64,000 nucleotides of DNA from Streptosporangium canum (lineage in GTDB: Bacteria; Actinomycetota; Actinomycetes; Streptosporangiales; Streptosporangiaceae), in NCBI RefSeq assembly GCF_900113865.1, contig NZ_FOQY01000002.1, forward strand, positions 248,001-312,000. Reading direction: 5' to 3'. Position numbers and translations under genes: made by a program. The notes beneath the pieces were generated by a model, which had not been told where the DNA came from, did not search any database, and saw only the letters and a program-made list of their open reading frames with translations. Positions 16,647-25,955 of the stretch are shown here, in pieces. The first letter of the stretch is position 1. The number at the start of each line of letters is the position of its first letter.

Positions 16647-16746
16647 CCGTGAGCACGCCGCAGGCCGTGACACGGCCTGCCGTGCGGCCGGACACGGCCG
16701 GCACCGTCCCCGCCACCCCCATCCAGACAGCTTCCAAGGAGACCCG

Positions 16747-17357
16747 ATGACCGACGCGTCCCGTGCCGCCGCCGACCCGTTCGCCGTCACCGTCCGCGGG
16801 GTCGGCGAACCCCACCCCGCCCGCGCCGCTCTGCGCGCCGCAGGTCCCATCGTCCGGGCCGAGGCGCAGCTGCACTACCTGATCTTCACACTGATCTACG
16901 CCGGACAGCTCACCACCGACCCGTCGCTGGGATTCCTGCTCGCGCGCGTCTTCGACGTCGACCGCGACACGGCGGCGGAGACCACGATCGAGGAGTTCGT
17001 CCGGTGACGCTGCGCCTGCACTCGCCGGCACCCTTCAGCCTCTGGCGGTTCACCTCCGCCGACATCGAGCTCGCCGGGGTGCGGCTCCCCGCTCGCTCGC
17101 CGGTGCTCATCGACATCCAGGGCATCAACACCGATCCCGGCCGGTCGATCGGGCCGGACCTCACCTTCGGAGCCGGCCCGCACTACTGCACCGGCGCTCA
17201 GCTCGCCCAACTCGAGCTGAGCGCGGTCGTGGAGGTCCTGCGGGCCGACTTCCCCGACGCGCGCCTCGCGGTGCCGTTCGCCGAACTCCGGCAGACCGAC
17301 CTCGGAGGCATACAGGGGAGCCGGTTGACCACTCTGTCGGTGAAGCTGCGGGGCTGA
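16747..17357 (+). pseudogene. Cytochrome P450 split at the K-helix, with internal deletions
   Basis: Two overlapping frames together make a reduced P450. Frame one (16747-17007, behind AAGGAGA) encodes 86 residues: an N-terminal piece (DPFAVTVRGVGEPHPARAAL), an I-helix-like piece (LIFTLIYAGQLTTDPSLGFL), and ends in the K-helix ExxR (EEFVR) directly before its stop. Frame two (GTG at 17004, 4-bp overlap) continues with the meander and the haem-binding loop FGAGPHYCTGAQLAQLEL. The total is about 203 residues against about 400 normally. Helices B-H and part of the meander are missing. Such a protein cannot fold as a P450, so this is most likely a decaying gene. Confidence 0.8.
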
Positions 17358-17521
17358 GGCCCCCGGCATCCGACGCGGTGCCGGAAAACGGTGACGGTCT
17401 CCAGCAGGGCTCCGCCGGGTGGTCAGGGCGGCTGGTCCCGGCCCTGGCGTCCGGGGATCTGCCGTGGGGCGATGAGGAGCCGGACGTCGCGTGCGGTCCA
17501 TGAGATGATTACTCCTACGGT

Positions 17522-17561
17522 GCCCTCTCGGCCTCGGGTGCAGCAACCCGGGCGAGAGGGC
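17522..17561 (+). terminator. Strong two-part hairpin
   Basis: Outer arms GCCCTCTCG (17522-17530) and CGAGAGGGC (17553-17561) enclose inner arms CGGGT (17535-17539) and ACCCG (17546-17550). The sequence TTTCTC follows. It sits 165 bases after the broken P450 and 71 bases before the LLM gene. It looks like a terminator, or the terminator arm of a leader/attenuator for the downstream gene. Confidence 0.6.
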
Positions 17562-17632
17562 TTTCTCATGCCCGCACCCGCGGTGACACCTCATCCTGCG
17601 GCCGGTATGCCCACCCGATCAAGGAGTGCTCG

Positions 17633-18496
17633 ATGAAACTCGGTCTGACCTGCCCGCGCTTCACCTGGCCCGGCGGCGACTCCGCCATCGCCGGGCGGTT
17701 CGCGGCCGTCGCCCGCGGCGCCGACGGAGCCGGGCTGCACAGCCTGTGGGTGATGGACCATTTCTTCCAGATCCCCAACTTCGGCGCGGTGGAGGATCCG
17801 ATGCTGGAGGCGTACGGCGCGCTGTCCTATGCGGCCGCACTCACCAGCCGGGTCACGCTGGGCGCCCTCGTCACCGGCGCCGTCCACCGCGAGCCCGGAC
17901 TGCTGGTGAAGCAGGTCAGCACCCTGGACGCGCTCTCCGGCGGCCGCGCCGTCCTCGGCATCGGCGCCGGCTGGTACGAGCCGGAGGCCCGCGGCCTCGG
18001 CCTCCGATTCCCCTCCCTGGCCGAGCGGTTCGAGCGGCTGGAGGAGACGCTTCAGATCGCCCGGCAGATGTGGAGCGAGGAGGACAAGCCGTACGAGGGC
18101 CGGCACTACAGGCTGGAGCGTACGCTCAACGCGCCGCAGGCACGGCCGCCGATCCTGATCGGCGGCAGCGGGGAGAACAAGACCCTCCGTCTCGTCGCCG
18201 AGTACGCCGACGCCTGCAACTTCCTGCACGGCGCCGACGTACGGCACAAGCTCGGCGTGCTGCGCGCCCACTGCGAACGGCTGGGCCGGCCCTATGAGGA
18301 GATCGAGAAGACCCTCCACATGCGCATCCCCGACGGCCAGAGTGTCGCGGAGAGCGTCCAGCGCTGCGGCGACCTGGCCGCCCTGGGCATCGACCACGTC
18401 ATCGTCGCCGTCCCCGACGCCGCCGCCGACTCCTCGCTCGCGCACCTGGCCGCGCTCGCCACGCAGATCTCCGCCATCACCCCGGCCGGCCGCTGA
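17633..18496 (+). CDS. LLM-class F420-dependent oxidoreductase
   Basis: A 287-residue luciferase-like TIM-barrel enzyme. Typical features are the N-terminal strand MKLGLTCPRF, the catalytic-face stretch LWVMDHFFQI, the motif LSGGRAVLGIGAGWYEPEA near residue 105, and PPILIGGSGENKTLRL near residue 173. These are conserved in actinobacterial F420-dependent members. The ATG follows AAGGAG with 6 bases between. Substrate and pathway are not evident; the genes on both sides are debris. The hairpin at 17522-17561 may regulate it. Confidence 0.88.
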   Translation: MKLGLTCPRFTWPGGDSAIAGRFAAVARGADGAGLHSLWVMDHFFQIPNFGAVEDPMLEAYGALSYAAALTSRVTLGALVTGAVHREPGLLVKQVSTLDALSGGRAVLGIGAGWYEPEARGLGLRFPSLAERFERLEETLQIARQMWSEEDKPYEGRHYRLERTLNAPQARPPILIGGSGENKTLRLVAEYADACNFLHGADVRHKLGVLRAHCERLGRPYEEIEKTLHMRIPDGQSVAESVQRCGDLAALGIDHVIVAVPDAAADSSLAHLAALATQISAITPAGR

Positions 18497-18746
18497 GCGG
18501 GCGCTCCAATTTTTGATCGTGACAGGTGCCGCCGGGGGCGGAGCTGACAGCGAGCTGTCCACGCGTGGCGGGCTCCGGCGTCCTGCGGGTCCACGAGCAG
18601 GGCCGGTGTCCTTCCGGGGCCGCCCTGGAAGGACCCTTCGCCGAGGTTCTGGGCGGCGTTCCCGCTGCTTCCGCGGTGACCACTGCCGGGCTCCCGTTCC
18701 GCCCGAGCACTTCCCGAAAAATTTGCGCGACATGCATATTTGCTGA

Positions 18747-18991
18747 CTACGCGAAAATTGGTATGGCGGCGTCGAGCCCGAGGCCGATGTAGTCCGACGG
18801 GATGTAGAGCCGGTATCCGGTGATGAAGGTGTAGCCCGTCGTGAGCAGCAGCCGCCCGGTGAACGCCCATCGGCCTCGGCCGGCGTCATCGTCACCAGCT
18901 GGTCGGTGAGCCCACCGCGGATCCGCACCACCGGCGCAACCTGCCACTCATCCTGGACGAGGAACAGGTGAAGCCCGTCCGGCCTCCACAC
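18747..18991 (-). pseudogene. C-terminal gene remnant with a frameshift
   Basis: One frame reads HLFLVQDEWQVAPVVRIRGG and LTDQLVTMTPAEADG. The sense continues only in another frame, as WAFTGRLLLTTGYTFITGYR and LYIPSDYIGLGLDAAIPIFA before a stop at 18747. The two halves look like one protein broken by a frameshift near 18865. I do not recognise the family, and the 5' part grades into a repeat region at 19023-19085. No intact gene lies between 18497 and 19167. Confidence 0.35.
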
Positions 18992-19022
18992 GCCTGTGGA
19001 TCTTCGGCAAGCTCGCTGAAAT

Positions 19023-19085
19023 CGAGGCCAAGAGACCTACAAGCGAGACCAAGCGACCTACAAGCGAGGCCAAGCGGCCTACAGG
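19023..19085. repeat. Three tandem 21-bp repeats
   Basis: Units at 19023-19043, 19044-19064 and 19065-19085 follow the pattern CGAGGCCAAGCGACCTACAAG with one to three differences each. The unit length is a multiple of three and on the minus strand reads as a seven-residue repeat (LACRSLG). It lies about 80 bases upstream of the giant lipase-like gene, and nothing nearby suggests that it is expressed as protein. Confidence 0.7.
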
Positions 19086-19167
19086 CGCGACCAGTCACGA
19101 TCGGCGGCGACTGACAGTCCCCAAGCCGCGCTCGGGAGGGCACGGCCATAGTCATGGAGTCACTCCT

Positions 19168-22100
19168 TTGCACTGGTTATTCAGTCGAGCCTCCTCTCGG
19201 CGGATCGCGGCACGATGGTTAGGGATATGGCTGGTCACCGCGGTGGCCGGCTCTCTCGTCCTGCCCACATCCGCGATCGCCGCATCCGCCCCCGAACCGC
19301 CTCCGAACAACGAGGCGGCATCCGCGGCGGGCGAGGTCAAGCTCATCGATCTCGGCTCCCTCAACGGCCGCGATGACGGGGTGTACAGCAGCCTCGGCTA
19401 TAAAGCCAACGCCCGGGGCATCAACAACATGAGCCAGGTCGTCGGGACGGCCACTGTCTCTCACTTGAACGATCACCAGAGAGCCGTTCTGTTCTCCGGC
19501 GGATCCGTCAGGCAGCTGCACGACAGCCTCGAGGGCCTCGGCGACGGCGGGATCGTTCACAGCCATGCCTGGGGCATCAACGACGACGGCACGGTGGTCG
19601 GCACGTTTTCGGACATGGGCCCGGATGACGAGAAGACCTTCGTCCTCAAAGATGGCAAGGCGACTCTCATAGAGCAGCGCTTCGGGAGGGCCATCAACAA
19701 CAAAGGGCAGATCGGGGGCGGCGGCTGGGTACGCGATCCGGACGGGTCCGTACTGCAGCTCCGTGCGTTCAAGGACCAGAACATGGGGGTCTCGGCGCTG
19801 AACAACTCAGGTTCAGTGGCCGGTAACGCCGACATGGACCCCGACCGGTCCGTCTTTGAGATACGCGCGTTCCGCACCAAGCCCGGACAGCCCCTCGACC
19901 TGGCCAAGGACATTCTGCAGTACGCCGGCGAGACCAAGGCCGCTGACATCAACGACAAGGGGCAGGTCGCCGGCCACGGGAAGAATATAAACGGCGGTAT
20001 CGTCCCTATCATCTGGGACGCGAGCGGTGTGGCCGTAGAGCAGGACACCCCCCTCGGCGGCGAAGCGTACGCGATCAACAATGCGGGCATCGCCGTGGGA
20101 TTGATGAGGACCTCCTCCGGGCCGACGAGAGCCGCCATGTACGCAGGCGGTGCCGGAATCGACCTGAACACCCTGGTGCCGGCGGGCACGAACCTGCGCT
20201 TGACAAGGGCCCTCGGCATCAACGACCTCGGTCAGATCACCGGTGTCGCAACGAACACGACCACAGGCGTGGGGCACGCCTTCCTGCTCGACCTGGGACT
20301 CGCCAAGCCCGTCATCAATTCGGTCACCCTCGAGACCAAGAGATACCCGTCCGAGGCGTGGGGTGAGGCCGGGGCCGTGACCGACGGCGACCCGGCGCGC
20401 ATCACGGTTTCGGTGACCAATCCAGGCTCCATGCCCGTTTCCGCGCAGATCAAGCTGTACCAGGCGCCGAATCCGGGCGAGGCCGTGGACTACACGCCGT
20501 TGCCCAAGGTGGAACCGATCGAGGTTGAGCTCGAACCGAACCAGACCGTCAACGTGCGGGCGAATTGGGACACCGCTGGGGTTGCCTGGGAGAGGGGCGA
20601 GGCGAACCTGGTCCGGTATGTGAAGGCGCGGCTCTACATGGGCGGTGTCAGGCAGGGGTTCGCCGAGTCGGCGAAAATCACTACCAGGCCGAAGCCCGTG
20701 GTTCTGGTGCACGGCTGGAAGTCCAACGCGGAGATCGCATGGGGGCACACTCATGCGATCCTGGACAGCCTGCATCCCTATATCGGGTCATTCGCCGTCG
20801 GTGACGGAGAGTTCGGCCCCGATGGTGGCACCCTTGACACCGGTGACCTGTCGGACTCGTCGAAGCAGACCAATACGCTCGCTGAGAACGCCAAGGAGTT
20901 GGCGAAGTACCTGGAGAACGTGCGCACGCGGACGGGCGCGTCGCACGTCGATGTCATCGCCCACTCGATGGGCGGTCTGATCACGCGGCAGTACATCCAG
21001 ACCGAGATGCCGAGCTCGCCGGATCACAAGCCGGTGGTGAACCGGATGCTGCAGATGGGCACCCCGAACCGGGGGACTCCCTGTGCGGACATGGTCGTGC
21101 TGAACGCCACCCTGACTGATGGTTCCGTTCCGTTCTCCCCGGCCACGGAGCAGAACACCGCTCGGTTCGTACGCGGTGTGTTCAACGAGCAGTACACGAA
21201 CCTCAAGGGCGTGACCCCCTCCAACCTGGCGGGCGTGGGCAGGCCCCTGCCCTGCCTCGCCCCTCCCGAGCACACGGAGTTCCACGACAGTGACCTGATC
21301 GTTCCGTTGTGGAGTGCGCGGTTCTACCCCGACGTCCCCAGGACCGGAACCGTGCACATGTCGATGACCGACTCGGCGCGGGATTTCGAGAGCTACGTCA
21401 AACCGCGGCTGGCGTCGGTGCCGGGCAAGGACGGTGACCCGGATCCGCCCAGGTTGACCAAGGGGGTCACCGGCGACTCGGCCATGGCCGCCGCGCCGGC
21501 CGCCACGGCCACGGATGATGGCGGTACGGACGCGGGTTCCGTGTTCGCCGCGTCGTCGACTGCGGTGGAGGCGGGGAAGACGGTGAGTGTGCCGTTGGAC
21601 GTCCCGCAGGGTTCGGCGTTCGGTGTGACGGGGTCGTTGCCGTCGACCGTCGGGTTGGTGTTGCGTGATCCGTCTGGGGAGCCGGCCGCGCAGTACGCGG
21701 CGGGCAGTGATGAGGCCAAGCAGCCGGTCCAGGGGTTGAGTGTCGCCAAACCACGGGCGGGTGCGTGGAAGCTGGAGATCACGAACTCGGCCACTGAGCC
21801 GGTCACGGCCAATCTGGGTGCCTGGGTCGCCGGTAACCCGGTGAAGGTGGCGGCCACGGTGGAGCAGCCGTCGGAGGATGGCCGGGTCAAGGTGACAGGC
21901 ACCGTCACCGATGACGGTAAGCCGGTTACCGCGGTGCCGGTGCAGGCGATCGTGATCGGCGAGGACGGCGCGCGTGTTGAGCTGTCGTTGAAGGATGACG
22001 GCAACAGCGGTGACGGCGGCGCCGGTGACGGCGTGTACGGTGCCACCTCTGAGTCGTTGGCCGAGGGTGTGTATTCGGTCACGGTGAAGGCCGACACCGC

Positions 22101-25100
22101 CAAGGGGCTGCGGGCCGCACTTGATGTGGTCGAGGTGAAGAAGCCCGATCTGCGGGAGTTCGAGCTGACGTTGTCGGCGCAGCCCGGTGGTTCGGTGGCG
22201 GCGTCGCCGGCGCAGGACACCTACCGTGCCGGCACCAAGGTGACGGTGACCGCGACCCCTGAGGCCGGGCGGATCCCGATCGGGTGGACCGTGGACGGTG
22301 AGGAGCGGGGCGCGGGTGCGCTGAGGCTGACCATGGACGGCCCGCACACGGTGGTGGCGCGGTTCGGCGCCTACACGGTGACCGAGCTGGGTGCGGCGTC
22401 GCCTGGTCGAAGTGCGGCGGAGACGAGGGCGGTCGCGCTCAACGACCGCGGTCAGGTCGCCGCCACGGTGGACCAGAACCATACTCATAGGACGAGCGCT
22501 GTGCGCTGGCAGGCCGGTGAGTTCACCGATCTGGGTGACCTGCCGTGCACCGATGACCCCCGCAGCACCAACAGGTGCAGGGCGGTCGCCACGGGGATCA
22601 ATGAGGCCGGGGACGTCTCCGGCTGGGCTACGTCGGGAGAGGGTGGGGCCAACCGCGCTGTCGTCTACCGCAAGGACGGTTCGGTCACGAATCTGCAGCC
22701 GGAATCGGGCGGATCGGCCCTGGGCCTGAACGACACCGGCCAGGTGTTCGGCACGGCGGGCGGTAACCATGTGATGTGGGATCAGGGGGGCGCGGTCCAG
22801 CTGCCCGCCAACCCGGTGTTCGACACGAAGTACACCTATGTCTCCGGGTATGCCTCCGCTTTCTCATCCCGGATCAACGCCCGGGGCACGGTGGCTGGTA
22901 ACTATGTGATGGGAAGAGACCCGATCTACGGCAAGCCCGTCCGCTGGGGGCCCGCGCTCTACCGGGACGGGGTGACCACGCCGCTTGCGGTGCCAGGTTG
23001 CCCGTACAAGGACAATGAGTACGGCGACGCCTATGACGTCAACACCGCCGAGGTGGTGGCGGGTAGCGTGGATTGCGGCCCCAACAATCCCACGCGCGCC
23101 GTCCTGTGGAAGGACGGTCAGCCGACCGAACTCGGTGAAGGCGAGGCGACCGCCCTCAACAACCACGGGCTGGTGGTCGGCCGCGCGCTCGACCAGGACG
23201 CCTCTACCCCGGTCAAGACGATCTGGGAGCCGGTGATATGGCTGGAGGGCGAGAAGTACGCGCTGGCGGATCTGCTGCCCCGGCCGCTGTGCCCGCGGGA
23301 GCAGGAGGACACAACCGGGCCGTGCATGGGCCTTGATCGCCTGTATGACGTCAACTCCTCCGGCCAGATCGTGGCGCAGGGCTTCATCCGCGACCGTTCG
23401 ACCACGGATCCGACCGGCTTCTCCGCCCATGCGCGGTCGTTCCTGCTGACCCCGACCACCGCCCGGGCGGATCTGGAGGTCAAGCAGACGGTGTCGGCGA
23501 CCGAGCCGGGGCCGGGCTCGACGGTGACCTGGACTACCACGGTGACCAACAAGGGTGACGACACCGCGACCGACGTGCGGTTGGACATGCTGATCCCGCA
23601 GGCCGTCACCGGCGCGACGTGTGACACCTGGCGGGGCATCTGCACCGCGATCAAGGGCGGGTTCCGTAACACGGCCAGGGTGCTGGAGCCGGGCTGGAGC
23701 GCCACCGTCGAGGTGAGCGCGACCGTCCCGGACAACGCAGCCAACGGCACCGAGCTCAAGGCGGGGACCGGCGGCTACAGCCTGGCGGTGACCGACCCCA
23801 AGCCGGCCGACAACACCGCTTCGACCACCGCGACGGTGCGTCCGCTGCTGAACCCGTCCGGGGTCGACTGGACCGATCCGGTGGAGGCCGGCCAGGTCGG
23901 CTACCCGAATTCGGTGACGTTGACCAACCGGCTGAATGATCCGATCCCGTTGAAGGTGATCGCGGTCAGCGGGCCGTTCACCCAGAGCAACGCCTGCCCG
24001 GTGGAGCTGGCGGTCGGCAAGGCGTGCACGGTGGAGGTGAAGTTCGCCCCCACCGCGGAAGGCCCGGCCGCCGGTGCGCTGACCTTCACCACCGCCGACG
24101 GCGCCGCGCCGGCCTACACCGTGCCGCTGACCGGCAAGGGCATCAAGGCCGGTGGCATCCCGGTGGTGCAGGCCCCGGCCGCGCCGTTGCGGGGCCAGGT
24201 GGGCAAGCCGTTCACCCTGCGGGTGGACTTCACCGACACCGAAGCCGGCGACACCCACACCGCCAAGGTCGCCTGGGGAGACGGACCGCCGGTGGACGCC
24301 GTGGTGACCCCGCGGCCCGAGGGCGGCACCGTCACCCTCACCCGCACCTTCACCGCCCCGAAGAGCGGCACCGCCATGGTGATGGTCTACGACAGCGGCG
24401 ACAACCTCGGGGATGCGGGCGTGCCGTACGTGATCAGCGAGGCGGCGCCCAGCACCGCGCCGGTGGTCACCGCCGGAGCCGACGTCGAGCTGACCACAGG
24501 CGAAGATCTGCAGCGCACCGTGACCTTCGCCGACCCGGACTCCACCTCCTGGACGGCCACGGTGGACTACGGCGACGGGGCCGGCCCCCAGCCGGTCACC
24601 CCCGACGCCGCCAAGCAGATCACGCTGGAGCACCAGTGGGCCACCCCGGGCACCTACCCGGTCACCGTCAAGGTGAAGGACGACGGCGACCTGGAGACCA
24701 CGGCCACCTTCATCGCCACGGTCGTGGCCGCCGAGACCCCGAACCAGGCCCCGACGGTCACGGTGAGCCCGGCGTTCGACACCGTGGAGGCGGGAGCCGT
24801 CTGGGTCGCGCCGGCCTCCTTCACCGATTCTGATTCCACCTCCTGGACCTACATGGTCGACTACGGGGCCGGGGCCGGACCGCAGCCGCTGTCCAAGGTC
24901 GCCGGGCAGTTGAAGCTCGAGCACGTCTATGCCTCGGCCGGTGACTACACGGTCGTGCTGACCGTCACCGACGACAAGGGCGCCTCAGGCGGCGTCCAGG
25001 TGACCGTGCACGTCACCAACGCCGCACCCGAGGTGGCCCTGACGGCGCCGGCGGCGGCCAAGCAGCCTGCGAAGGTGGCGAAGGTGGGCGAGGCGGTGTC

Positions 25101-25752
25101 GCTCAGCGCCTCGTTCACCGACTCCGGTAAGGCCGACACGCACACCGCCACCTGGAGCATCGGCGGCGAGCCGGTGCCCGCAGCGGTCGCCGGACACGGC
25201 GGCAAGGGCACCGTGAGCGGGTCGCATGTGTTCACCAAGGCCGGGCTGTACCCGATCTCGGTGACGGTCACCGACAACCACAGCGGCGCCACCAAGGCCG
25301 ACACCGCCGACGGCAAGCAGGCCTACGTGGTGGTCTACGACCCGGCCGGCTCGCTGGTCGGCGCCGGGCGGACGGTCTCACCTGCCGGAGTGTGCACGTT
25401 GGACGCCGCCTGCGCCAAGGAGGGCGAGGCGAACCTCGACGTCACCGCCCACTACCGCGACAAGGACACCACCCCCACCGGTGAGCTGCACTACAACGCC
25501 CCTGGGTTCGACCTGCGCGACGACTCCTCCACGGTGCTCGCCGTGGCCGGCGGCACCGCGATCCTGCGCGGAGAAGGAAAGGTCAACAAGACCGTCGACG
25601 TCACCTACGAGATCACCACTGTCGACTCCGGCAAACCGGCCGACAACACCGACCAGCTGGTGGTCAGGGTCTGGAAGAAGAACGGAGAGCTCATCTACGA
25701 CACCAGCGGCAAGCCCGCACCGGTGAGTGGCGTCATCCGCGTCAGCGGCTGA
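19168..25752 (+). CDS. Giant secreted lipase-like protein with HAF repeats and PKD-like domains
   Basis: A 2194-residue exported protein. The start is TTG 19168, with GGAG 8 bases upstream. It has a signal peptide (RWLGIWLVTAVAGSLVLPTS), then HAF-type repeats about 55-375 (GINNMSQVVGTA, AINNAGIAVG). A lipase-type alpha/beta hydrolase follows about 505-760: oxyanion region VLVHGWKSN, nucleophile in DVIAHSMGG (Ser about 598), Asp in DSDLIVP and His in TVHMSM. Next come a choice-of-anchor-like beta domain (about 790-990), a GGSVAASP repeat domain, a second HAF block (about 1075-1425), a DUF11-like domain, a choice-of-anchor D domain, and three or four PKD-like domains (DYGDGAGPQPV). There is no cell-wall sorting motif. 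TTA codons at positions 4 and 18 suggest tRNA-Leu(UUA) dependence. Confidence 0.85.
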   Translation: MHWLFSRASSRRIAARWLGIWLVTAVAGSLVLPTSAIAASAPEPPPNNEAASAAGEVKLIDLGSLNGRDDGVYSSLGYKANARGINNMSQVVGTATVSHLNDHQRAVLFSGGSVRQLHDSLEGLGDGGIVHSHAWGINDDGTVVGTFSDMGPDDEKTFVLKDGKATLIEQRFGRAINNKGQIGGGGWVRDPDGSVLQLRAFKDQNMGVSALNNSGSVAGNADMDPDRSVFEIRAFRTKPGQPLDLAKDILQYAGETKAADINDKGQVAGHGKNINGGIVPIIWDASGVAVEQDTPLGGEAYAINNAGIAVGLMRTSSGPTRAAMYAGGAGIDLNTLVPAGTNLRLTRALGINDLGQITGVATNTTTGVGHAFLLDLGLAKPVINSVTLETKRYPSEAWGEAGAVTDGDPARITVSVTNPGSMPVSAQIKLYQAPNPGEAVDYTPLPKVEPIEVELEPNQTVNVRANWDTAGVAWERGEANLVRYVKARLYMGGVRQGFAESAKITTRPKPVVLVHGWKSNAEIAWGHTHAILDSLHPYIGSFAVGDGEFGPDGGTLDTGDLSDSSKQTNTLAENAKELAKYLENVRTRTGASHVDVIAHSMGGLITRQYIQTEMPSSPDHKPVVNRMLQMGTPNRGTPCADMVVLNATLTDGSVPFSPATEQNTARFVRGVFNEQYTNLKGVTPSNLAGVGRPLPCLAPPEHTEFHDSDLIVPLWSARFYPDVPRTGTVHMSMTDSARDFESYVKPRLASVPGKDGDPDPPRLTKGVTGDSAMAAAPAATATDDGGTDAGSVFAASSTAVEAGKTVSVPLDVPQGSAFGVTGSLPSTVGLVLRDPSGEPAAQYAAGSDEAKQPVQGLSVAKPRAGAWKLEITNSATEPVTANLGAWVAGNPVKVAATVEQPSEDGRVKVTGTVTDDGKPVTAVPVQAIVIGEDGARVELSLKDDGNSGDGGAGDGVYGATSESLAEGVYSVTVKADTAKGLRAALDVVEVKKPDLREFELTLSAQPGGSVAASPAQDTYRAGTKVTVTATPEAGRIPIGWTVDGEERGAGALRLTMDGPHTVVARFGAYTVTELGAASPGRSAAETRAVALNDRGQVAATVDQNHTHRTSAVRWQAGEFTDLGDLPCTDDPRSTNRCRAVATGINEAGDVSGWATSGEGGANRAVVYRKDGSVTNLQPESGGSALGLNDTGQVFGTAGGNHVMWDQGGAVQLPANPVFDTKYTYVSGYASAFSSRINARGTVAGNYVMGRDPIYGKPVRWGPALYRDGVTTPLAVPGCPYKDNEYGDAYDVNTAEVVAGSVDCGPNNPTRAVLWKDGQPTELGEGEATALNNHGLVVGRALDQDASTPVKTIWEPVIWLEGEKYALADLLPRPLCPREQEDTTGPCMGLDRLYDVNSSGQIVAQGFIRDRSTTDPTGFSAHARSFLLTPTTARADLEVKQTVSATEPGPGSTVTWTTTVTNKGDDTATDVRLDMLIPQAVTGATCDTWRGICTAIKGGFRNTARVLEPGWSATVEVSATVPDNAANGTELKAGTGGYSLAVTDPKPADNTASTTATVRPLLNPSGVDWTDPVEAGQVGYPNSVTLTNRLNDPIPLKVIAVSGPFTQSNACPVELAVGKACTVEVKFAPTAEGPAAGALTFTTADGAAPAYTVPLTGKGIKAGGIPVVQAPAAPLRGQVGKPFTLRVDFTDTEAGDTHTAKVAWGDGPPVDAVVTPRPEGGTVTLTRTFTAPKSGTAMVMVYDSGDNLGDAGVPYVISEAAPSTAPVVTAGADVELTTGEDLQRTVTFADPDSTSWTATVDYGDGAGPQPVTPDAAKQITLEHQWATPGTYPVTVKVKDDGDLETTATFIATVVAAETPNQAPTVTVSPAFDTVEAGAVWVAPASFTDSDSTSWTYMVDYGAGAGPQPLSKVAGQLKLEHVYASAGDYTVVLTVTDDKGASGGVQVTVHVTNAAPEVALTAPAAAKQPAKVAKVGEAVSLSASFTDSGKADTHTATWSIGGEPVPAAVAGHGGKGTVSGSHVFTKAGLYPISVTVTDNHSGATKADTADGKQAYVVVYDPAGSLVGAGRTVSPAGVCTLDAACAKEGEANLDVTAHYRDKDTTPTGELHYNAPGFDLRDDSSTVLAVAGGTAILRGEGKVNKTVDVTYEITTVDSGKPADNTDQLVVRVWKKNGELIYDTSGKPAPVSGVIRVSG

Positions 25753-25853
25753 GCCTGACAGTTCCGCGGGCCGTAGAGACCCCACCTGAGGCCTGCGGAC
25801 AGCCGGATCAAACCCCACCCACAAACCCCCAAATAAACACCGAAAAGTACGCA

Positions 25854-25884
25854 GATCCCGTCCGTCCAGTGCACGGGCGGGATC
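25854..25884. terminator. Hairpin terminator between convergent genes
   Basis: Arms GATCCCG-t-CCGT and ACGG-g-CGGGATC pair across a short loop, followed by TTTCGT. It lies between the giant secreted-protein gene and the convergent BTAD regulator and can stop both transcripts. Confidence 0.7.
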
Positions 25885-25955
25885 TTTCGTCGGCGTGCTC
25901 CATCATCGAACCGATAAAGAGATCAGTAATGAGGTCAGGAGTCTCGGCTGGAGTG

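Noticed and set aside
17004-17357. Short haem-binding protein as an independent gene
   Set aside because: It is plainly the C-terminal third of a P450 and directly continues the frame broken at the ExxR motif.
19023-19085. CRISPR-like array
   Set aside because: The three 21-bp units are directly adjacent with no spacers, and no cas gene is present.
22864-24924. A 686-codon open frame on the minus strand inside the giant secreted-protein gene
   Set aside because: It is a shadow of the plus-strand gene. Its translation is Arg/Gly/His-rich without domains, and the plus frame has clear repeats and domains throughout.
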